A stretch of DNA of 64,000 bases from Capsicum annuum (taxonomy: Eukaryota; Streptophyta; Magnoliopsida; Solanales; Solanaceae): positions 24,094,735 through 24,158,734 of the forward strand of contig NC_061111.1 of assembly GCF_002878395.1 (NCBI RefSeq), given 5' to 3'. The notes under the pieces were generated by a model. The model was given only the letters and a program-made list of their open reading frames with translations, made no database searches and was not told the origin of the DNA. Both the position numbers and the translations under genes were made by a program. Below are positions 50,281 to 62,318 of this stretch, piece after piece. How positions within the stretch are numbered: the stretch's first letter is position 1; every line of letters begins with the position of its first letter.

Positions 50281-53270
50281 TGTAACATCCCAATTTCCTA
50301 AATCGAAATGCTACATGGTGCTCATGACCCCGAGGTACCACAAGCTAATCCATGACTGATATATGTACCTATACACTGCATATATAACGTAATAATGCAG
50401 AAAACATGAACATGTAGGCCACAAGATTCAACTGAATAAAGAATATATAGAGGTGAAAGATACCCGAAACAATTGAAAATTGAATCAAATCTGAACATAA
50501 GTCTGAATACTTAATCTGAAAGCCTCTAAGTGCTGTCTGAATAAGGAGTTGAAGGAACATGTCTCCAACTAACTCCGTAAACTAATAACTGGCTAAAATA
50601 ATAATGAATAAATCAAATCATATTATCCTCGAATGAAGAGGACTCACTGAATCTCTACAACTAGAAATGCTACTGCTACTGCTGATTTGGAGCTCATATC
50701 TTTGAACCTATGGTGTAACATGAAAAGAAAGCACCATATCATAAATACGCCAGTACGAGAAAATGTACTGAGTATACGTGTGAGGTAGGCTAAATATAAA
50801 TAGGGTTTGCATGTATGAACAATGCTAACTGTTTGACTGACATGAATGTAAGAGTACAAACATGCATACATTGTAACTGAAATCGTGGGTGCATGGTAGC
50901 TAGTCCTGTATGCTAATACATGGTTTAATGATGGCTAACATGACTGATACTAAAATTCTAATAACATGGGCGACTGTATCTGACAATCCTGAATCTAATG
51001 GAACTATCTGAGTTCCATACTGTAACTGAGTCTGACTGTATCTGACAGTCCTGATTTACTAAAATCTAAAGATCTATCTGAGTTCTTTTACTAAGACTGA
51101 TTCTGAAACTATCGGAGGTAGTTGTTTAACCAACATGCCCCAATAACGCATATAGCTAAGTTGGGGTCCAATCTCTACCCCGACTGGAGGGGTGTCAATA
51201 CCGCGCCACTGGTAAGGATAGTTATGGGTGACCCTTAGCTGGCAGGTATTCGAAAGGAGAATGGTGGGAATCCTAAACTGACAGGTTAAGACACCTCATC
51301 AACCCTAATCTGACAGGCTAAGATGTCTCAACCTATGTTGGATACGTAGTTTTGGAACACAAGGATGACAGCTAAGAATCCCACACTAAACTGGTAGGTG
51401 AGTCCCCATCCTTGGGCTCACTCGGTGCTAACTTCTACTCCCATCTGAGAAGACTAAACATGATTCAACTGACTGTACATGGACAGATTAACTGACTTCC
51501 ATTGACTGATGGAATAGTACTATTATCTGAGAGTTAACTGAGATCATGAGATTTTGAGGTTTTCCTGAGTCATATGACTGACTGAGTTCTATAGATTATA
51601 GCTTGACTGAGATTATCGTGACAACATGACATGACTCTAAACACACAACTATTTTTTTTGGGTACGAATACCCCCAGGACTCGATAGAAGGAAACTAACA
51701 CACATGACATGACTTGATCACAAGATTTGAGTCCACAATTCATAATATCATAATTAGGGGATATCATATTTCATATAGTTATTCAACATCTTAAACATTG
51801 TAGGGAATGCATGGATATATTTCATGTATATATTGTATATCTCCATTATCTTACATGCTTTATACCACCACAATAGAAACACATGAAAAGCATGGGATTC
51901 ATATTGAAGTATATAGCTAACATGGACTTGTCATTTAGACATCATAGAACCATACAAACATGAACTACTATCATCTTAAGCATTTTATGAAACACATTGC
52001 ATGCATTATTTAAGGCATAGGTGAGTTTCATACTTGCACCATATTAAACCACCTAAAGTTCATGGTTTTCAAATAGCAAACATATATATTCCATGAAAAC
52101 ACCTTTAGACATCACATTGAAACTTAAACAACAATCGTCAAAATGTACATACTTATATCACCACAAAAAGTTTACAAAATTATATTTAAAACATGGTTCT
52201 TGAGCTCTATGAACGGATTGGATCCATAGATAAACACTATGCATACCTTAGAAAGGAAACCTTGATGATTTGCTGGAGAGTTCTTGGATTTGGGAAACTT
52301 AATTCTTAATTATCTTGGAAAAGGGTTGAATCTTGCTTTTGAGAGATGAGTTTGATGGAAATCCTAATCTTGTGGTTGAGAGCTTAAGAGAGGGTTTTTT
52401 AGATGCTTAACTGAAGAAAATAATGGGAAAAATTATACCTCTTTAGGGTTATAAGTCGTGAAAGGTGAAGGAAATGACCAAAATACCATTATGAAATAAA
52501 TTCCCAGTTGCTGAAAATCATAGCTGACGATATTTGTGAAAAGGTATCAAAAAATGTCACAAGCCGTAAAAAATATCGTCACACAAGAGCTGGAATTGAT
52601 GGTTTCTGCCTAAACCTGATGAACTTCATGATAGGGCATTACAAGTATGGTAAGATACACGAATGTCGTCACTTAGGAACTGGTTTTTGCCTAAGGATGA
52701 CGAGCTTTGTGATAGGGCATCACAAGTGTGGTAAGCTACCACGAATGTCATCACTTAGGAGCTGGTTTCTGCCTAAGGCTGACGACCTTCATGATAGGGC
52801 ATCACAAGTGTGGTAAGCTACCATGAATATCATCACACTAGAGCTGGTTTCTACCTAAGGCTGACGACCTTCGTGATAGGGCGTCACAAATGTGGTAAGC
52901 TACCATGAATGTCGTCACACTGTTTCCAGCCTGACATGCTGGAGTAAAATAGGAATAACGCTTTGCTCCGATATCGGATTTAGGGGAAATTGGTATCTTT
53001 GGAAAGATAAAATTATCTATCTGTTGATAGGTTATGAGATCAAAAATTCCAATTATAATGAGAGATATACTCGTTTGAAGTTGACTAGACCAATATCCTT
53101 CTCAAGAATTCAATCGGTAAGGAATATTTTGATTCGTCTCATAGCTGGGAGTTATTTGAAGCCTTAATATACATCTACCCTACTCATAAAACTATAAAAT
53201 AACCATGATGTACTATGCATGAGCTTGGTACATGGCTCTAATATTTGTTTGGATTTTTTAGGGTATTACA
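50281..53270 (-). repeat. 3' LTR of the gypsy element
   Basis: 2990 bp, collinear with 58350-61414. It holds four copies of a roughly 82-bp tandem repeat at about 52600-52915, each containing GATAGGGC and CACAAGTGTGGTAAGCTACC. Confidence 0.92.
52600..52915 (-). repeat. 82-bp tandem repeats in gypsy 3' LTR (four copies)
   Basis: GATAGGGC occurs near 52633, 52713, 52796 and 52875. The copies alternate TCACTTAGGAGCTGG and TCACACTAGAGCTGG versions. Confidence 0.8.
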
Positions 53271-53559
53271 CTACTACACCTTGGAAACATTCGTCCCCGA
53301 ATGATGACTGCTTGAGAGGGGAGAAAAGATAAAATGACGCATACACTGATTATGCCCAAATGTCACATGATTTTAGGAATGAGTTGAATTCTAAAATGAA
53401 TATAGCCCAACTGAACATGCATATCTAATGCCTGAATGATAAGCTGAACTGATGAATGCATGATAAGCTATGCACTGATACTTGATACCAATTTTATACT
53501 GGAATTTTGAATATGTAACTGAATAAGCTTAAGGAAAATGGTTACCTCGAGCTAAGTCT

Positions 53560-53951
53560 GAATTAGCGGAGAAAAGATGAGAGTAATTGGTTTGCATGTC
53601 TGCTTCTGCTTCCCAAGTAGCTCATTCCATGGACTGATTCCGCCAAAGAACCTTAATTAGAGGGACTTCTTTGTTCCTCAGCCTACGAGTTTGATAGTTG
53701 AGGATTTTGACTGGAATCTCTTTATAAGAGAGGCTATTCGGAATGTCAACGCTCTGAATAGGGACTACAACTGCTGGGTCACTTTTGCACTTCTTGAGCA
53801 AAGAGACATGGAAGACTGGATGAACTGAGGCTAGATCTAAAGGCAATTCGAGCTCATAGGCTACCTTATCGAAGCGACTGAGAATCCTGAAGGGACTGAC
53901 ATATCGAGGATTGAGCTTTCCCTTCTTATCGAATCTCTTCACTCCCTTCAT
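53560..53951 (-). pseudogene. Gypsy integrase C-terminus with chromodomain-like end
   Basis: Reads [40 protein letters not shown], then [21 protein letters not shown] stop (TGA) follows MSE-type sequence at about 53622-53624, and beyond it the same frame continues ATWEAEADMQTNYSHLF. The LWRNQ and TWE strings are characteristic of the chromodomain region that guides chromovirus integration. The stop splits that domain. Confidence 0.85.
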
Positions 53952-54003
53952 AGGAGAGATTTTGAGATAGACATAGTAATCGACCTCGAATTTGAGATCC
54001 TTT

Positions 54004-54834
54004 CTACGAACATCTGCATAAGACTTCTGTTGGCTCTGAGCAGCCCAATCTTTCTATGATCAACTGAACTTTCTCTAAGGCATCGAATACTAAATCAGGC
54101 CCTATGACTGTGGTCTCACTAACTTTGAACCAACCGATCGGAGACCTACATCTCCTACCATAAAGTGCTTCGAATAAAGCCATCTGAATACTGGAGTGAT
54201 AGATATTGTATGCAAACTCAATCAAAGGGAAGTGGTCATCCCAGCTTCCCTTGAAATCAATTGCACAGGCCCTTAGCATATCTTCTAGAGTTTGAATGGT
54301 CCTTTCTTCTTGACCATCTGTCTGAGGATGAAACGCTGTATTGAGATGAACTTGGGTACTAAGGCCCTTTTGGAATGCTTTCCAGAAGTGAGAGATGAAC
54401 TGGGTACCGCTGTTTGAGATGATAGATAGTGGAATACCGTGTAATCTGACCAACTCCCTGATATAGAGTTTGGCATAATCCTTGGCTGAGTAAGAGGTAC
54501 GAACTGGAAGAAAATAAGCTGACTTGGTCATTCTGTCTATAATGACCCAAACTGAATCATGCTGATGATGTGTTCTAGAAAAACCTGTCACGAAGTCCAT
54601 GTTCACTTCTTCCCACTTCCAAGTAGAAATAGTGAACTCCTGTATGGAACCACTAGGTTTCTGATGCTCTATCTTAACCTGCTGATATGTAGAGCACTTA
54701 GCCACAAACTCTGCAACGTCTCTCTTTATCCCACACCACCAATAGATCTCCCGCAAGTTGCGGTACATCTTAGTAGCCCCTGGATGAATAGAGTATCGCG
54801 CACCATGTGCTTCTGCAAGAATTCGCTGCCTCAA
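54004..54834 (-). pseudogene. Gypsy integrase core
   Basis: Contains the zinc-binding region HPGATKMYRNLREIYWWCGI and CSTYQQVK, in which the second Cys of the usual C-x2-C pair is not present. The core reads VNMDFVTGF (first Asp), IISNSGTQFISHFWKAF, where the second catalytic Asp is replaced by Asn, and DGQEERTIQTLEDMLRAC with the Glu. ALYGRRCRSPIGWF follows. The family is the Ty3-gypsy integrase that inserts the DNA copy. Both changes would disable it. Confidence 0.9.
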
Positions 54835-56523
54835 GTCATTTACACCGGGAACACACAGACGACCCTGACAACGAAGAACACCATCTTACCTTTAGGAGAA
54901 AACCTCTACTTCCTGACTCTGAACTGACTCTTTTAGCTTGACAAGGCTAGGATCCCTGTCTTACTTCTCTTTCACCTCGAAAACTAGAGATGACTCTGAA
55001 CTACTCTGAACACATACACCACCCTCTAAAGAGTCGACTAAGTGAACGCCTAGTCTGGCAAGCTGATGAATCTCCTGAGCTAATTTCTTCTTACTATCCT
55101 CAACATGGGAAACACTACCCATGGACAGTCTATTGAGTGAGTCGGCCACTACATTGGCCTTGACAGGATGATAAAGGACAATCATTTCATAATCTTTCAA
55201 GAGCTCTAACCACCTTCTCTGATGAAGATTGAGATCTTTCTGGGAAAAGACATACTAAAGGCTCTTATGATCTGTGAATACGTCTACATGAACATCGTAT
55301 AGATAATGCCTCCAAATCTTTAAGGCAAAGACAACTGCTGCCAACTCAAGGTCATGAGTAGGATAATTCTTCTCATGGGACTTTAACTATCTGAAGGCAT
55401 AGGCTATGACTCTACCATGCTGCATGAGGACACAACCTAAACCTACTCTGGATGCATCACAATATACTACGAATCCATCAAAACCGTTGGGAAGTGCTAA
55501 AATTAGAGTTGAGGTGAGTTGAGTCTTCAACTCCTAAAAACTCTTCTCGCAAGGTTCTGACCATTGAAACTTGAACTTCTTTTGAGTCAATCTGGACATA
55601 GGAGATACAATAGAAGAAAATCCCTTGACAAACCATTGATAATAGCCAGCCAAACCCAAGAAACTCCTGATATCTGATGGAGAGACAGGGCAAGGCCAGT
55701 TTCTTACCACTTTGGTTTTTTGATAATCTACTCTAATGCCATCACTGGAAACAATATGGCCAAGGAATTCTACTGATCTTAGCTAAAATTTTCACTTACT
55801 AAACTTGGTGAACAACTGGTGATCCCTGAGAGTCTGAAGAACAATTATGAGATGGTCTGAATGATCACACTCTGTGCAATAATAAACTAGAATATCATCT
55901 ATGAAGACTATGATGAATGTTTCCAAGTACTGCTTGAACACCCGGTTCATCAAGTCTATGAAAGCTACAAGGGCATTGGTAAGACCAAAGGACATGACTA
56001 GAAATTCAAAGTGACCATAGTGAGTATGAAAAATTGTCTTTGAAATGTCACATTTTCTAAATCTGAGCTGATGATAGCCTGATCTGAGGTCTATCTTGGA
56101 GAAATAACTGGCACCCTGAAGTTGGTCAAACAATTCATCTATCCTAGGTAGCGGATACCTATTCTTGACTGTGACTTTGTTGAGCTGACGGTAATCAATA
56201 CACATTCTGATAGAACTGTCTTTCTTGTGCACGAATAAGATTGGCGTACCCCATGGGGATATACTGGGCCTGATGAATCCCTTATCTAAGATATCCTTGA
56301 ACTGATCTTTCAGTTTCTTGAGTTCTGCTGGTGCCATTCTATATGGCAAAATAGAAATAGTCTGAGTATCTGGGAGAAGGTCTATGTCGAAGTCTATTTC
56401 CCTTTTGCGAGGAATGCTTGGAAGATCTTTGGGAAAGACGGTTGGATATTCATTAACCACTGGGACTGATTCGAGACTGGGAGATTCGAAACTGGAATCC
56501 TTAACGTGCATGAGATGATACAC
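54835..56523 (-). pseudogene. Gypsy reverse transcriptase and RNase H
   Basis: Frame from 56523: [54 protein letters not shown] and [12 protein letters not shown], the intact FIDD catalytic box. This frame stops at 55792-55794. The same region continues through stops with FLGLAGYYQWFVKGFS, FVVYCDASRVGLGCVL (RNase H start) and VFTDHKSL. From 55200 it reads LYHPVKANVVADSLNRLSMG to a stop at 54961. So the catalytic polymerase motif is kept while RNase H is interrupted. Confidence 0.9.
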
Positions 56524-56659
56524 ACACCCCTTAGAAATTATTTTCCATGCCCGAAGGTAGGAAAAAAGCTGACCCCTGAAAGACGAAGTGCTATCCTTCT
56601 ACTCTAGGACGGGCTCATTCGAGAACTGAAACTGAACTATCTTATTTCTGTAGTCGACT

Positions 56660-56940
56660 ATGGCATAGCAGGAATAAAGTCAATCCATGTCAAGAATGAC
56701 ATCAAAATCAGTCATCTCTAACTCGACTAAATCTGCTGATGTGGATTTATGGAATATCATAATCGAGAAGTTCCTGTATACCCACCAAGCTATGATGGTT
56801 TTACCCACTGGGGTAGAGACTAAAAAGGGCTCTGCTAAAATTTTGGGACTGATTCTGAAATTGCCTGCCATGTATGGAGTGACAAAAGACAAGGATGCAC
56901 CTGGGTCTAGCAAAGCATAAATATGAACATGGAAAATCTG
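56660..56940 (-). pseudogene. Gypsy protease
   Basis: LLDPGASLSFVTPYMAGNF near 56913 carries an Asp-Pro-Gly in place of the usual Asp-Ser/Thr-Gly active site, a variant common in plant gypsy elements. It ends TDFDVILDMD before a stop near 56682. It lies between gag and reverse transcriptase as expected. Confidence 0.82.
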
Positions 56941-57099
56941 TAACTTAATAGTAACAACATCAGGATAATTTTCCTGATCCTGTCGGGTCTGAAGAGCATA
57001 AATTCTATTTAGGCGTTGCCCACTAGTAGTACTGGAAGTGGCACCCTGCTGGTTCAGGCGATCGAACTGAGCTGTGGAACAATTCTACTGACCCTGAGG

Positions 57100-58129
57100 G
57101 CCTGGCTGAGGACACACCCTAATCCTGTGGCCTGGCTTACCACAACCAAAATAGACATCACTACCGGCTTTGCAAATACCCTTGTGGTTCTTACCACAAG
57201 TCTAACAAAGGGGGGTTTATTCGGGCACTGCTAACATGGCCCTAAGATTTAGAGCCTGGTGCTCTGTCTCTGTTCCCGTCCCTGAACTTCAGCACTGGGG
57301 CACTAATGAAGGAAGGGGCTGGAACTGCTGACTTAGGACAAAACTGCAAATGATTTCCTCCCTCTGATTTGGGCTGAGGAAAACTAAAACTGCCTGCTCT
57401 TGCTCTCTTGTTCTGCCTCTCCCTAGTCTTAACTTTCTGCTCCTCTATCTGTTGAGCATGGGTCATGAGCCTTGCTAAAGTCATATCGCTGTTCAGCATC
57501 CCAGACCTATACTCATTTACCACGCTATCATTCACCCCTAACATGAACTTGCTCATTTTTGCCCTGTTGTCTGCAACCACATGAGGGGCATATCTGACTA
57601 GCTGAGTAAATCTAAGAGAATACTCTCTAATTGTCATATTTCCCTACCTGAGATTGATGAACTCAATAACTTTGGCCTCTCTCAGCTTTTGGGGAAAGAA
57701 TCTGTCTAAGAAAGTCGTGACAAATTCTTCCCACTCAACAGGACCTGCATCCTCTAACCTTTCTGCTAACCACTTCTTGTACCAAGTGTGAGCGATATCC
57801 TGTAATTGGTATGCGGATAACTCGGCACTCTGACAAGAAGTGACTCCCATAACATCAATGACCTTCTTGACTTGGCCAACGAATTCCTGAGGATCCTCGT
57901 CTGGCTTAGACCCGAAGAATGTAGGAGGGTTCATTCGGGTGAAGTCTTGAATCCTAGCTGCTGCTAAATTGGTCACTGGGTTGGATGGAACGACTGTCGG
58001 TCATTCATTCTGGGAAGCTACAGACTGAGCAAGATAGGTAAATGCGATCCTAAACTTTGCATGAGAAACATGTTCTCCCAAAGGATCTTCGGGCTGAGGA
58101 GATGGCTAATTTCTTCTCTTTGGAGGCAT
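57100..58129 (-). pseudogene. Gypsy gag with stops
   Basis: An ATG at 58127-58129 begins MPPKRRN followed at once by TAG. The frame continues with further stops (about codon 43, 57644, 57242). Recognisable capsid strings are TRMNPPTFFGSKPDEDPQEF, WEEFVTTFLDRFFPQKLREA and MTIREYSLRFTQLVRYAPHV. After 57242 the nucleocapsid region shows CGKNHKGIC and CGKPGHRIRVC zinc knuckles, each missing or losing one ligand and crossed by stops. Gag would form the virus-like particle. Confidence 0.88.
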
Positions 58130-58333
58130 ATTATTGAAATAAGAGAAGAGCGGATTAGAATGAGAGACTGACTTGAAATTATGTTTACTAGCACGACATG
58201 AATACTGAAGAAAGGGAACTGTTCCTAAAACATCTTATAGCCTCCTATACATAAGTGAGGCATGCAACACACCCATGTACAAGACTCCACTAGATGCGGC
58301 TTTCAGACTTCCTAGGACTCTATTGAACCTTAG

Positions 58334-58349
58334 GCTCTGATACCAAGTT
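58334..58349 (-). promoter_or_regulatory. Primer-binding site of the gypsy element
   Basis: TGGTATCAGAGC read on the minus strand beginning a few bases inside the 5' LTR end. It is complementary to the 3' end of initiator methionine tRNA, the usual primer of plant Ty3-gypsy reverse transcription. The same sequence occurs at the LARD LTR (62303-62316 region). Confidence 0.85.
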
Positions 58350-61300
58350 TGTAATGCCCCAATTTTCTGAATCAAAATGCTACACGGTGCTCATGACCCT
58401 GAGGTACCACAAGCTAATCCATGACTGATATTTGTACCTTTACACTGCATATATAACGTTATAATACGGAAAACATGAACATGTAGGCCATAAGGTTCAA
58501 CTGAATAAAGAATCTATCAAAACATAACATCTATAGAGGTGAAAGATACCCAAAACAACTGAAAACTAAATCAAATCTAAACATAAGTTTGAATACTGAA
58601 TCTGAAAGCCTCTAAGTGCCGTCTGAATAAGGAGTTGAAGGAACATGTCTCCAACTAACTCCGTAAACTGATAACTGGCTAAAATAATAATGAATAAATC
58701 AAATCATATTGTCCTCGAATGAAGAGGACTCACTGATTCTCTGCGACTGGAAAGCACTGCTGCTGCTGATCTAGAGCTCGTGTCTCTGAACCTATGGTGT
58801 AACATGAAAAGAAAGCACCATAGCACAAATGTGTCAGTACGAGGAAATATATTGACTATACGAGTGAGGTAGGCTAAATATAAATAGGGTTTTCATGGAT
58901 GAACAATGCTAACTATTTGACTGACATGAATGTAAGAGTACAAACATGCATACATAGTAACTGAAATCGTGGGTGCATGATAGCTAGTCCTGTATGCTAA
59001 TACATGGTTTATTGATGGCTAACATGACTGACTGATACTAAAATTCTAATAATATGGGAGACTATATCTGACAATCCTGAATCTGATGGAACTATCTGAG
59101 TTCCATACTGTAACTAAGTTTGACCGTATCTGACAGTCCTGATATACTGAAATCTGAAGACCTATCTGAGTTCTTTTACTGAGACTGATTCTGAAACTGT
59201 GGGAGGTAGTTGTTTAACCGACATGCCCCAATAACGCATATAGCTAAGTTGGGGTCCAATCTCTGCCCCAACTGGAGGGGTGTCAATACTGTGCCACTGG
59301 TAAGACAGTTATGGGTGACCCTTAGCTGGCAGGTATTCGAAAGGAGAATGGTGGGAACCCAAAATTAACAGGTTATGCCACCTCATCAACCCTAATCTGA
59401 CAGGCTAAGATGTCTCAACCTACACTGGCTACGTAGTTCTGGAACACAAGGATGACTGTTAAGAATCACACCCTAAACTGGTAGGTGAGTCCCCATCCTT
59501 GGGTTCACTCGGTGCTAACTTTTACTCCCATCTGAAGAGACTAAACATGATTCAACTGACTGTACATGGACAGATTAACTAACTTCCGTTGACTGATGGA
59601 GTAGTACTATTATCTGAGAGTTAACTGAGATTATAAGATTTCTGAGGTTTTCTTGAGTCACATGACTGACTGAGTTCTATAGATTATAGCTTGACTGAGA
59701 TTATCATGACAACATGACATAGCACTAAGCACACAACTATTTTTTTCAGGTATGAATACCCCCAGGACTCGATAGAAAGAAACTAACACACATGATATGA
59801 CTTGATCACAAGATTTGAGTCTACAATTCATAATATCATAAGTAGGGGATATCATATTTCATATAGTTATTCAACATCTTAAACATTGTAGGGAATTCAT
59901 AGATATATTTTGTGTACATATTGTATATCTCCATTTTCTTACATGCTTCATACCACCACAATAGCAACACTTAAAAAGCATGGGATTCATATTGAAGTAT
60001 ATAGCTAATATGGACTTGTCATTTAGACATCATAGAACCATACAAACATGTATTTCTAGCATCCTAAGCATTTTATCAAACACCTTGCATGCATTATTTA
60101 AGGCATAGGTGAGTTTCATACTTGCACCATATTAAACCACCTAAAGTTCATGGTTTTCAAATAGCAAACATATATATTCCATAAAAACACCTTTAGACAT
60201 CACATTGAAACTTAAACAACAATCGTCAACATGTACATACTCATATCACCACAAAAAGTTTACAAAATAATATTTAAAACATGGTTCTTGAGATCTATGA
60301 ACGGATTGGATCCATAGATGAACACTACGCATACCTTAGAAAGGAAACCTTAATGATTTGCTGGAGAGTTCTTGGATTTGGGAAACTTAATTCTCAATTA
60401 TCTTAGAAAAAAGGGTTGAATCTTGCTTTTGAGAGATGAGTTTGATGGAAACCCTAATCTTGTGGTTGAGAGCATAAGAGATGGTTTTTGAGATGCTTAA
60501 CTGAAGAAAATAATGGGAAAAATTATGCCTCTTTAGGTTTATAAGTCGTGGAAGGTGAAGGAAATGACCAAAATACCCTTATGAAATAAATTCCCAGTTG
60601 TTGAAAATCATAGCTGACGACATTTGTGAAAAGGCATCAAAAAATGTGACAAGCCATAAAAAATGTCATCACACGGAAGCTGGAATTGATGGTTTCTGTC
60701 TAAGCCTGATGACCTTCGTGATAGGGCATCACAAGTGTGGTAAGCTACCATGAATGTCGTCACTTAGGAGCTGGTTTCTGCCTAATGCTAACAAACTTTG
60801 TGATAGGGCATCACAAGTGTGGTAAGCTACCATGAATGTCATTACTTAGGAGCTGGTTTCTGCCTAAGGCTGACGACCTTTGTGATAGGGCGTCATAAGT
60901 GTGGTAAGCTACCACGAATGTCGTCACACTAGAGCTGCTTTCTGCCTAAGGTTGACGACCATCGTGATAGGGCGTCACAAGTGTGGTAAGATACCACGAA
61001 TGTTGTAACACTAGAGCTGGTTTCTGCCTAAGGCTGACGACCTTTGTGATAGGGCGTCACAAATGTGGTAAGCTACCACGAATGTCGTCACACAGTTCCC
61101 AGCCTAACATACTGGAGTAAAATAGGAATAACTCTTTGCTTCGATATCGAATTTAGGCGAAATTGGTATCGTTGGAAAGCTAATTCAATTATATATCTAT
61201 TGATAGGTCATGATCTCAAAAATTCCAATTATAATGAGATATATGCTCGTTTGAAATTGACTATACCAATATCCTTCTCAAGAATTCAATCGGTAAGGAA

Positions 61301-61414
61301 TGTTTTGATTTGTCTGATAGATGGGAGTTATTTGAAGATAAAATAACCATGATGTACTATGAATGATCTTGGTACATGGCTCTAATATTGGTTTGGATTT
61401 TTTGGGGTATTACA
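58350..61414 (-). repeat. 5' LTR of the gypsy element
   Basis: 3065 bp, TGTAATGCCCC to GGTATTACA. It is collinear with the 3' LTR but with many substitutions and five instead of four copies of the 82-bp repeat (about 60690-61090). The length difference of 75 bp is close to one repeat unit. Confidence 0.92.
60690..61090 (-). repeat. 82-bp tandem repeats in gypsy 5' LTR (five copies)
   Basis: GATAGGGC occurs near 60720, 60802, 60885, 60967 and 61049, at regular 82-bp spacing. Confidence 0.8.
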
Positions 61415-61419
61415 CTACT

Positions 61420-62318
61420 ATACCTCAAAATCCACTACATACCTTCGCACATTAAGTCTACTTACCCATGCATATATTTTGACTACCTTCAAATTCCACT
61501 TACGCTAATGAGTCTCTATCCATAACCTATTGAATAAAATTCCCCTTTCCATTAACAACCTATAAATAATTTTTACAACTACTTAACTATCTACTCTGGG
61601 CTCCTTTCCTATTTTGAATAAACAACAATCATAGCCAATCACTTCCTTCACAGACCACCATACAATCTATAAATCTTGCTACAACATTAGCCAACAACTA
61701 TAAAAGGAAAGACCAACCCTCAATCCAAGGGTTAAACAACTAAAACTACTTATTTACGCAAAAGTCACCCTCACTCTGACTGCTAACCTTGTGACTTCAT
61801 GTCACCAACTTCTGGACCATCTCACTACTAATAGATCATGACACTTTAACATATCCTACTACTCTTGTGGAAATATAGTTCCAACATTATTATACACATC
61901 AGTACCCTTATGTATGACATCTGCAACAAGAATTTTGAAAGGGGACTGAATACACTTCCTACCTCAAGCTGAAAAGCATGATTTCATCAGGACTTCTCTC
62001 AAGTCCTTGTGCTATCTCATAAATTTATGGATAACTCAATTAGAGAGAACCACATCGCTGAGGGAGCTAGACTCTTAGACTTGTACCGCCTCGACAATGG
62101 GCATGTTCTATTAAATTAGAGCAAGGAAGGAATTTGGATTAATTTTTTATAGACGATGCTATAGCATGAACTAGAGTATGAAAGGATAAAAAATAAATCC
62201 TAAATACCTGGAAGCCTCCTGATTATAAGTGTGGTGCAAAATACACCCATAAGTAAGACTCTACTAGACACGATTTCGCAGACACCCTGGACCATGAATC
62301 GTGCTCTGATACCAAGTT
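61420..62318 (-). other. LARD leader region between gypsy insertion and its 5' LTR
   Basis: Non-coding 0.9 kb. Its end next to the LTR (about 62215-62318) resembles the leader of the inserted gypsy element (about 58245-58349): both read AGCCTCCT, then ACACCCAT and AAGACTC-ACTAGA, then the same primer-binding site. No gene. Confidence 0.6.

Larger units (their letters stand above)
50281..61414 (-). mobile_element. Ty3-gypsy retrotransposon, chromovirus-like (11134 bp), decayed
   Basis: Flanked by a perfect 5-bp duplication CTACT (50276-50280 and 61415-61419). LTRs of 2990 bp (50281-53270) and 3065 bp (58350-61414) begin TGTAA and end TTACA. The primer-binding site TGGTATCAGAGC lies just inside the 5' LTR (58334-58345 region, minus strand). 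Domain order on the minus strand is gag, protease, reverse transcriptase, RNase H, integrase, then a chromodomain-like end, which suggests the Del/Tekay-type chromovirus lineage. Many in-frame stops make it non-autonomous now. Confidence 0.93.

Noticed and set aside
51570..51767. 65-codon frame also seen at 59658-59855
   Set aside because: It is again duplicated by the LTR pair and has no domain, so it is chance coding in LTR sequence.
52892..53167. 91-codon frame also seen at 61065-61346
   Set aside because: Its recurrence is explained by the two LTRs of the same gypsy element. No protein similarity was recognised.
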